The notes under the pieces: model-generated
What the model saw: the letters and a program-made list of their open reading frames with translations, nothing else
Database searches by the model: none
What the model was told of the DNA's origin: nothing
Origin: Lachnospiraceae bacterium UBA4316
GTDB lineage: Bacteria; Bacillota; Clostridia; Lachnospirales; Lachnospiraceae
Assembly: GCA_002394535.1 (NCBI GenBank)
Contig: DGUG01000220.1
Span: 1-6,524 of the forward strand
Direction: 5' to 3'
DNA: 6,524 nucleotides
Position numbers and translations under genes: made by a program
Shown: piece after piece, positions 1 through 4,215 of the stretch
Numbering within the stretch: position 1 is the stretch's first letter
Layout of the letters: each line of letters begins with the position of its first letter

Positions 1-1
1 C

Positions 2-24
2 TGTCACGATCACAGATCGTGACA
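2..24. repeat. Perfect inverted repeat, 10-bp arms, 3-nt centre
   Basis: Arms TGTCACGATC (2-11) and GATCGTGACA (15-24) are exact reverse complements around ACA. As RNA this would be a stable hairpin. On the + strand it is followed by TATATTATAGC and not by a T-run, so it is not a convincing intrinsic terminator in that direction. In the other direction the sequence after it lies outside the window. It could equally be a protein-binding dyad. The repeat is seen directly; its role is open. Confidence 0.75.
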
Positions 25-86
25 TATATTATAGCATCTTTATCCCTTTATTTAAATGATGATACGAACTGTTAATAAAATACCAC

Positions 87-115
87 TTGACACATAATAC
101 TATGTGACGTATAGT
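87..115 (+). promoter_or_regulatory. Sigma-A-type promoter of the operon
   Basis: TTGACA at 87-92 matches the -35 consensus exactly. TATAGT at 110-115 matches the -10 consensus at 5 of 6 positions. The spacer is the optimal 17 nt. The predicted start is near 122, giving a leader of about 60 nt before the PadR start codon at 182. Both hexamers lie inside the palindrome at 79-135, so the promoter is probably strong but repressible. Confidence 0.82.
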
Positions 116-127
116 ATTACATGTCAT
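99..127 (-). promoter_or_regulatory. Possible mirror-image promoter reading leftward
   Basis: Because the operator is palindromic, the minus strand carries ATGACA (127 to 122; 5 of 6 match to -35), a 17-nt spacer, and CATAGT (104 to 99; 4 of 6 match to -10). Transcription would start near 92 and run toward the window's left edge and the hairpin at 2-24. It may be only a by-product of operator symmetry. It would make sense if a divergent gene lies just upstream, which cannot be seen here. Confidence 0.25.
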
Positions 128-164
128 GTGGTATTAATCGAAACAGACGTACATTTTATTTATA

Positions 165-174
165 AGAAGGAGAG
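165..174 (+). promoter_or_regulatory. Shine-Dalgarno site that fixes the PadR start
   Basis: AGAAGGAGAG at 165-174 lies 7 nt before ATG 182. It supports that codon over the in-frame upstream ATG at 104, which lies between the -35 and -10 elements and has no ribosome site. Confidence 0.85.
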
Positions 175-181
175 AGGCCGG

Positions 182-505
182 ATGGAATCACAGTTCAGAC
201 GCGGAATACTGGATGCGTGTGTGTTGGCGGTTCTTGAGAGAGGAGAGTCATACGGTTATCAGATGGTCAAGGATATCAACGAATTCATCCCGATAACCGA
301 GTCGACTCTGTACCCGATCCTGAAGAGGCTTGAGGGTTCCGAAATGCTTACGGTTTTTTCGCAGGAGCATAACGGGAGACTTCGCAAGTATTACAGGATC
401 ACCGACAAAGGACGGGACCAGATAACGCAGTTGTTAAAAGAGTGGGAAGAGATAGTCAGGATTTATCAATATATCATGGAAGCGAGGGAGGCAGACAATG
501 CTTAG
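182..505 (+). CDS. PadR-family transcriptional regulator
   Basis: A 107-residue protein, the usual size of the short PadR subfamily, which is a cytoplasmic DNA-binding dimer. It has the typical layout: an N-terminal helix (QFRRGILDACVLAVL, about 4-18), the GYQMVKDI helix (25-32), the recognition helix containing TESTLYPILKRLE (39-51), a beta-wing with the RKYYRITDKG motif (68-77), and a C-terminal dimerisation helix (about 78-104). The start at 182 is chosen because the longer frame from 104 begins inside the promoter and only 182 has a ribosome site. It overlaps the DUF1700 gene by 8 nt, so the two are probably translationally coupled. PadR proteins usually repress their own operon until a ligand or partner protein relieves them. 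The palindrome at 79-135 is the likely binding site. Family assignment is firm; the inducer is unknown. Confidence 0.95.
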   Translation: MESQFRRGILDACVLAVLERGESYGYQMVKDINEFIPITESTLYPILKRLEGSEMLTVFSQEHNGRLRKYYRITDKGRDQITQLLKEWEEIVRIYQYIMEAREADNA

Positions 506-1106
506 AGACGAGTACTTGAGCAATCTTAAAGATAAACTTGCCGCAAACAATATACCGGGAATAGACAGTATGATCGATTTTTACGATGAGGCGATATCCG
601 ATCGTATTGAAGACGGGATGAGCGAGGAAGATGCCGTAGCCGCAATGGAAGATGCTGATGAGGTTGTAAAGTCGGCGCTTCTAGACAAGCCGATAGCGGC
701 GCTCATGATGGAAAGCGCCAGAAAGAAGCATCAGGAGGCTAATGAGAAGGGACATGGGGCATTATTCGTTGTTCTTACGATAGTGGGTTTCCCCATCTGG
801 TTTCCGCTCCTTGTGGCATTCTTCGCAATACTTTTTTCAATCTATATCGCCATGTGGGCGATCGTTGTATCCATATACGCGGTTGAACTGGCATTTGCGA
901 TTACAGCTGTGGCATCGTTCTTTGCCTGCTTCACATTCCTGATGGGACAGATACCCTTTGCAACCGCCATAGCACTTTTGGGATGTGCCCTTATTTTTGC
1001 GGGACTTGCGATCCTTTTGTGGAAACCGGTTGTTATTATTACGAAGTGGATGATAAAGATCATCAAGGAAGTGTTCAGATCCATCAAGAAAGTATTTGTT
1101 AAATAA
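498..1106 (+). CDS. DUF1700 (HAAS-type) membrane protein, partner of PadR
   Basis: A 202-residue protein. Residues 1-65 form a helical, acidic cytoplasmic domain (MLRDEYLSNLKDKL, then FYDEAISDRIEDGMSEEDA and the AAMEDADEV stretch) typical of DUF1700 proteins, which are routinely encoded next to short PadR regulators. The helical domain has been grouped with HTH-associated signalling (HAAS) domains; I recall this from the literature and have not checked it. A basic linker (71-85) leads to a hydrophobic block of three to four membrane helices (about 88-127, 129-150, 154-176). The C-terminus (181-202) is a lysine-rich amphipathic helix, probably on the cytoplasmic face. ATG 498 is preceded by GGGAGG (486-491) and overlaps the end of padR. 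The likely role, by context, is to sense membrane state and modulate PadR. No catalytic motif is seen. Confidence 0.88.
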   Translation: MLRDEYLSNLKDKLAANNIPGIDSMIDFYDEAISDRIEDGMSEEDAVAAMEDADEVVKSALLDKPIAALMMESARKKHQEANEKGHGALFVVLTIVGFPIWFPLLVAFFAILFSIYIAMWAIVVSIYAVELAFAITAVASFFACFTFLMGQIPFATAIALLGCALIFAGLAILLWKPVVIITKWMIKIIKEVFRSIKKVFVK

Positions 1107-1143
1107 GCGGATTCCAAATAACACGAAGAGGAGATAGAAAATC

Positions 1144-1884
1144 ATGAGCAAAATCACTAAGACAGCACTTATTTCAATAGGAGCCGGAGTCCTTTTGTGC
1201 CTGCTTGCCTACATGCTTGTGGGAGGGGTATGGACCGGATTTAATTCAAAAGGCAACGAATATATCGAAGAGAGTTACGAGAGCGGGACGGATATCAAAG
1301 AACTTGTGATAGATGAGAGTTCAAACAGCATAATCATGCAGTCGGAAGATACGGATAAGATCACTATCGAGTATTATGACAATCCGGATTCGTCTATGTA
1401 CGTGATAGAAGAGAAGGACGGAAAGCTTAAGTTTAAGCGTAATGACAGGAAGTTTTTTAAACTGATAAATATTGATTTTACCGAAAGAAATATAGTTGTA
1501 ACAGTTCCGTCAGATTATAAGGGCGATATGAGTGTTGAACTGACCAGCGGAAGCCTTAAGGCGGATGATATCACGGCGGATGATTTAAAACTCGACTGTA
1601 CAAGCGGCAGCATCAAACTAAATAACGTTAAGGCCACGGGGGACATTGATATCGATTGTACATCCGGCTCCATCAAGTTTGAAAACCTGGCATCCGGAGG
1701 GGATATAGAGATTGATTGTACCAGCGGCAGCGTTAAGGGAACTATAGACGGAGCAAAGAGTGACTATACTATCAGAAGCGAGACTACAGCCGGTTCAAGT
1801 AATCTTTCCAATACGAACGGCGGCAGGAAGAAGCTTGATGTTGAGACTACGGCGGGCTCCATCAATATCGAGTTTACCAAATGA
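1144..1884 (+). CDS. Membrane-anchored DUF4097-family beta-helix protein
   Basis: A 246-residue protein. An N-terminal hydrophobic segment (about 8-28) after a short lysine-containing tip acts as an uncleaved signal anchor; the cysteine at 19 sits mid-helix and no lipobox is seen. Residues 50-125 are beta-rich. Residues 130-246 form a repetitive right-handed beta-helix with T-S/A-G-S turns at 134, 153, 173, 193, 215 and 236, spaced 19-22 residues, as in DUF4097 (often named putative adhesin). The domain should lie outside the membrane. Residues C152, C172 and C192 recur at exactly 20-residue spacing. The ribosome site AGAGGAG (1127-1133) lies 10 nt before the ATG; the gap to the DUF1700 gene is 37 nt. 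DUF4097 proteins commonly accompany PadR-DUF1700 pairs, which suggests a sensory role in the same cassette. The ligand is unknown, and an adhesive function is not supported by anything here. Confidence 0.88.
   Translation: MSKITKTALISIGAGVLLCLLAYMLVGGVWTGFNSKGNEYIEESYESGTDIKELVIDESSNSIIMQSEDTDKITIEYYDNPDSSMYVIEEKDGKLKFKRNDRKFFKLINIDFTERNIVVTVPSDYKGDMSVELTSGSLKADDITADDLKLDCTSGSIKLNNVKATGDIDIDCTSGSIKFENLASGGDIEIDCTSGSVKGTIDGAKSDYTIRSETTAGSSNLSNTNGGRKKLDVETTAGSINIEFTK
1591..1770 (+). repeat. Three tandem 60-bp beta-helix coding repeats
   Basis: Three consecutive 20-codon units begin at 1591, 1651 and 1711, each coding hydrophobic-D-C-T-S-G-S-(I/V)-K. The serine codons differ between units (AGC..AGC, TCC..TCC, AGC..AGC) while the residues are unchanged. 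Moving between AGC and TCC needs more than one substitution, so the repeat is conserved at protein level and is not a recent DNA duplication. Confidence 0.8.
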
Positions 1885-1928
1885 TTTTCATTTAATGTGA
1901 TTTTAATGAACAATTAATTAAAACTGCC

Positions 1929-1968
1929 TTGTAGAGCGGCTCTTTAAAGCTTAATGTATAACGCGTTA
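1929..1968 (+). promoter_or_regulatory. Weak candidate internal promoter with palindrome
   Basis: TTGTAG (1929-1934), a 17-nt spacer and TAATGT (1952-1957) form a poor sigma-A-like pair. An overlapping TATAAC (1957-1962) is a better -10 but has no -35 at proper spacing. The 10-bp perfect palindrome TAACGCGTTA (1959-1968) would fall at the start site. An internal promoter that lets the transporter be expressed apart from the sensor cassette is possible but not well supported. Confidence 0.25.
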
Positions 1969-2003
1969 CAGGGAATGCGGGCTATAGAGATCAAAGTCTC
2001 AAT

Positions 2004-2011
2004 AAAAAGGA
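2004..2011 (+). promoter_or_regulatory. Ribosome site that fixes the adaptor start
   Basis: AAAAAGGA at 2004-2011 is 8 nt before ATG 2020. The codon is followed at once by a typical positively charged tip and membrane helix (MNFIKHKK...). The in-frame ATGs at 1954 and 1975 would add 22 or 15 residues with no homologous look and weaker ribosome sites. Confidence 0.75.
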
Positions 2012-2019
2012 AAAGTGCA

Positions 2020-3411
2020 ATGAATTTCATCAAACACAAGAAGATCATAATCGGAACATGCATAGGAGTTGCGGCTGCGGTTGGCTGCGTGTCGGTCACT
2101 GCATCGGCCGGCACTGCAATCAGGACGGTACAGGTTGCGAAGGGCCAGCTTGACTGCGAACTTGAACTTAACGGTAATGTTGAGAGCCTTACGGAAAAAT
2201 CATACTATTCCGAAGTAGACGGACGCATAGGAAGTGTAAACGTCAAGGAAGGCGATTTTGTAAGGAAGGGAGATCTGTTGGTTACCTTTGATACCGAGGA
2301 CCTTGAAGTCGCCCGTATGCTTGCCGAACTAAATGCCGCAGCCGCCCAGGGAGGATATGATGATTCGAAGCAGTCCGGCGGCCGGGTGGCATCACTTCTT
2401 GGTGAAGCGAAGAATTCCATAGCGGAGCTTGATCAGCAGATAGAGACTACGGAGGCGGTAATTATAATGACCAATCAGGCTCTTGATAACAGAAGGTCAG
2501 AGCTTTCAAACCGTGGTGCACAGCTACAGTCAGAGCTTGCCGGGTGTTTCGTCGAAGAGGGCGATGATCCGGACGATGTGGCAAGGTCAAGAGCAAATAT
2601 AGAGAAGGAAATAGCAAAGAACGCCCACGATCAGCAATATGATCCGGAGATAATCAAGAAACAGGATGAACTTCAGTTCCTTAATTACCTGATGGCAACC
2701 TACAAGGAAAAGAAGTCTGTTATGGAAAGCCAGAAAGCGGCAACGCAGCTTAGTATTCAGACTCAGGGAGACAAGGACAGGCTTGAGGCTCAAAAGGCTG
2801 CGGATGACCTTGTCAGTGAGAATAAGCTCAAGGACCTTGAAGCTGCGTCGGAGGGCATAAGGGCCGAATTTGACGGAGTGGTTACAAAGCTTAACGTAAC
2901 CGAAGGCGGCAGCGTCGCAAAGGGCAGCGAGCTTGTCAAGATGGAGTCGATTGACGATATAGCGGTTGTATGCCACGTAAACAAATACGACATCATCAAT
3001 ATCGAAGAAGGACAGAAGGCAAGTGCGCATATCAAGAACAAAGATTATGACTGTGTAGTATCAAGGATAGAGAAGAAAACAAGCGATGACGGGGCAGCGG
3101 GCGGCATCAGAGTGGAGCTTAAGGTATTGTCGCCGGATGATTCCATAATACTCGGAATAGAGGCCAAGACGAAGGTCTGCACGGCAATGCTTGCATACAC
3201 CCTTACAGTGCCGCTGGATGCGCTATACTCCGACGATGAATCCGACTATGTATTTGTTGTAAAGGAAGGAAAAGTCGAGAGGCGTAATGTGGTTATAGGA
3301 GCAAGCAACGAAGAAAGTGCGGAAGTAATCGAAGGTCTTGCCGAGGGCGAGATCGTCGGATGGGATGAGACGTCGGAACTGACGGATGGGCAGAAGGTTA
3401 AAGTACAGTGA
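2020..3411 (+). CDS. HlyD/MacA-like membrane-fusion adaptor of an ABC transporter
   Basis: A 463-residue protein with start at 2020. A basic tip and membrane helix (about 9-28) anchor it with the bulk outside; ASA at 28-30 could be a signal peptidase site, so secretion after cleavage is not excluded. The first lipoyl half-motif (about 65-92, GRIGSVNVKEGDFVRKGDLL) and the second (about 279-308, AEFDGVVTKLNVTEGGSVAKG) flank a long helical, Q/E/K-rich hairpin (about 94-275). An acidic loop EEGDDPDD at 179-186 sits near its middle and is a candidate tip. A beta-barrel (about 311-395) and membrane-proximal domain (about 396-463) follow. This is the layout of MacA/AcrA and Bacillus YknX. In a Gram-positive cell there is no TolC, so it more likely stabilises the ABC permease or receives substrate. 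It overlaps the ATPase gene by 4 nt (GTGA), showing tight coupling. Confidence 0.9.
   Translation: MNFIKHKKIIIGTCIGVAAAVGCVSVTASAGTAIRTVQVAKGQLDCELELNGNVESLTEKSYYSEVDGRIGSVNVKEGDFVRKGDLLVTFDTEDLEVARMLAELNAAAAQGGYDDSKQSGGRVASLLGEAKNSIAELDQQIETTEAVIIMTNQALDNRRSELSNRGAQLQSELAGCFVEEGDDPDDVARSRANIEKEIAKNAHDQQYDPEIIKKQDELQFLNYLMATYKEKKSVMESQKAATQLSIQTQGDKDRLEAQKAADDLVSENKLKDLEAASEGIRAEFDGVVTKLNVTEGGSVAKGSELVKMESIDDIAVVCHVNKYDIINIEEGQKASAHIKNKDYDCVVSRIEKKTSDDGAAGGIRVELKVLSPDDSIILGIEAKTKVCTAMLAYTLTVPLDALYSDDESDYVFVVKEGKVERRNVVIGASNEESAEVIEGLAEGEIVGWDETSELTDGQKVKVQ
3392..3397 (+). promoter_or_regulatory. Shine-Dalgarno site for the GTG-started ATPase
   Basis: AGAAGG at 3392-3397, inside the end of the adaptor gene, is 10 nt before GTG 3408. 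It supports a GTG start overlapping the TGA stop of the adaptor. The next residues (KKRIIHTQDLCKSF) match the normal N-terminal strand of the ATPase, so no later start is needed. Confidence 0.65.
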
Positions 3412-4214
3412 AGAAGAGAATAATACATACACAGGATTTGTGTAAATCCTTTACATCCGGGAATGTGGAGCAGCAGGTATTAAAAAATCTTAACCTTGAG
3501 ATCTACAAGGGTGATTTTACCGTGATAATGGGCAACTCGGGCTCGGGTAAGAGTACGCTGTTGTATGCCCTCTCCGGCATGGACACACCGAGCATGGGAG
3601 CAATCACATACGAGACGGGCGACGAGGAGACTACAAGAATTACGGGATTTAATAATGACCAGCTTGCAAGGTTTCGAAGGGATCATGTGGGGTTTGTATT
3701 CCAGCAGAACTATCTGAACGACAGCATGAGTGCCCTTGATAATGTTATGGTCGTAGGACTCTTAAAAAACAGTAACAGAAGAGAGCTTGCCGGGAAGGCA
3801 AAGGAGTTGCTGCACCGAGTTGAAATAGAAGAGGAAGACTGCGGCAAGTTTCCGACGCAGATGTCAGGAGGTATGCAGCAGAGAGTTGCGGTTGTAAGAG
3901 GCGTTATCAACTCCCCTGAGGTTCTGTTTGCTGATGAGCCGACGGGAGCACTTAATTCGCAAAATACCGAAAATGTACTTAATATACTCTCAGATCTTAA
4001 CAGGGAAGGGCAGAGTATTGTTATGGTCACACATACAATGGCCGCAGCGGAGAGAGGAAACCGCATAATCTATCTTGCGGACGGAGTTATATCCGATGAG
4101 ATAGAACTTGGTCCGTATGCCGGCAATTACAAGGATGAGAGCAATCCTGACATAGATAGGGCAAAAGAGCGCCACAATGATCTGAAATCATTTCTCCAGG
4201 ATATGGGGTGGTAG
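3408..4214 (+). CDS. ABC transporter ATP-binding protein, LolD/MacB type
   Basis: A 268-residue cytoplasmic ATPase that energises the permease encoded next. All motifs are present: an aromatic A-loop candidate F15, Walker A GNSGSGKST (42-50), Q-loop in FVFQQ (Q99), signature MSGGMQQR (152-159), Walker B VLFADE (172-177) with catalytic E177, D-loop ALNS (181-184) and the switch histidine H209 in VTHT. The D-loop has Asn where Asp is usual, a variant I recall as frequent in Firmicutes members of this group. A tail of about 35 residues after the core ends in FLQDMGW, also seen in that group. It starts with GTG overlapping the adaptor stop, and the permease starts 1 nt after its stop, so the three form a translationally coupled unit. 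Functions of relatives include antimicrobial peptide resistance, lipoprotein release and peptide export; which applies here is unknown. Confidence 0.95.
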   Translation: MKKRIIHTQDLCKSFTSGNVEQQVLKNLNLEIYKGDFTVIMGNSGSGKSTLLYALSGMDTPSMGAITYETGDEETTRITGFNNDQLARFRRDHVGFVFQQNYLNDSMSALDNVMVVGLLKNSNRRELAGKAKELLHRVEIEEEDCGKFPTQMSGGMQQRVAVVRGVINSPEVLFADEPTGALNSQNTENVLNILSDLNREGQSIVMVTHTMAAAERGNRIIYLADGVISDEIELGPYAGNYKDESNPDIDRAKERHNDLKSFLQDMGW

Positions 4215-4215
4215 G

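Larger units (their letters stand above)
79..135. promoter_or_regulatory. 57-bp near-perfect palindrome over the promoter, probable PadR operator
   Basis: The 25-nt arms at 79-103 and 111-135 are reverse complements at 22 of 25 positions, with mismatched pairs 87/127, 93/121 and 94/120, around a 7-nt centre (104-110) at position 107. The inner 9 bp of each arm, TAATACTAT (95-103) and ATAGTATTA (111-119), pair perfectly. The dyad covers the -35, spacer, -10 and predicted start site of the promoter, so a bound dimer or pair of dimers would block RNA polymerase. PadR proteins are dimeric winged-helix repressors that usually bind dyads in their own promoters, so autoregulation by the adjacent PadR gene is the natural inference. 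The arms are longer than a single PadR dimer site normally needs. Confidence 0.7.
1885..2019 (+). other. 135-nt intergenic gap before the ABC genes
   Basis: This is the only substantial gap in the operon and divides the regulator/sensor genes from the transporter genes. It is AT-rich at the left, with weak dyads (TTTTAAT 1901-1907 with ATTAAAA 1917-1923; AGAGC 1933-1937 with GCTCT 1939-1943). There is no strong GC-rich hairpin followed by a T-run, so no clear terminator or attenuator. It ends with the ribosome site of the adaptor gene. Confidence 0.6.

Noticed and set aside
104..181. Upstream extension of PadR starting at ATG 104
   Set aside because: The codon lies between the -35 and -10 hexamers and upstream of the predicted transcript start. 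The 26 extra residues do not look like PadR, and ATG 182 has a strong ribosome site.
837..1157. Minus-strand open frames opposite the DUF1700 gene
   Set aside because: They lie wholly within or across the end of a well-supported + strand membrane-protein gene, show no recognisable domain, and have no convincing promoter or ribosome site.
1591..1770. Recent DNA tandem duplication or mobile repeat
   Set aside because: The 60-bp periodicity comes from beta-helix rungs. Codons differ widely between units, so it is old protein-level repetition.
1901..1943. Intrinsic terminator between the DUF4097 and adaptor genes
   Set aside because: The dyads are short and AT-rich or have a one-base centre, and none is followed by a T-run.
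1954..2019. Upstream extension of the adaptor starting at ATG 1954
   Set aside because: It would place 22 extra residues before a standard basic tip and membrane anchor. ATG 2020 has the better ribosome site at 2004-2011.
2587..3041. Minus-strand open frames opposite the adaptor gene
   Set aside because: They are antisense to coding sequence with clear lipoyl and coiled-coil features, and their translations look like composition artefacts.
3710..4066. Minus-strand open frame opposite the ABC ATPase
   Set aside because: It is antisense to the signature and Walker B region of the ATPase, which is certain.
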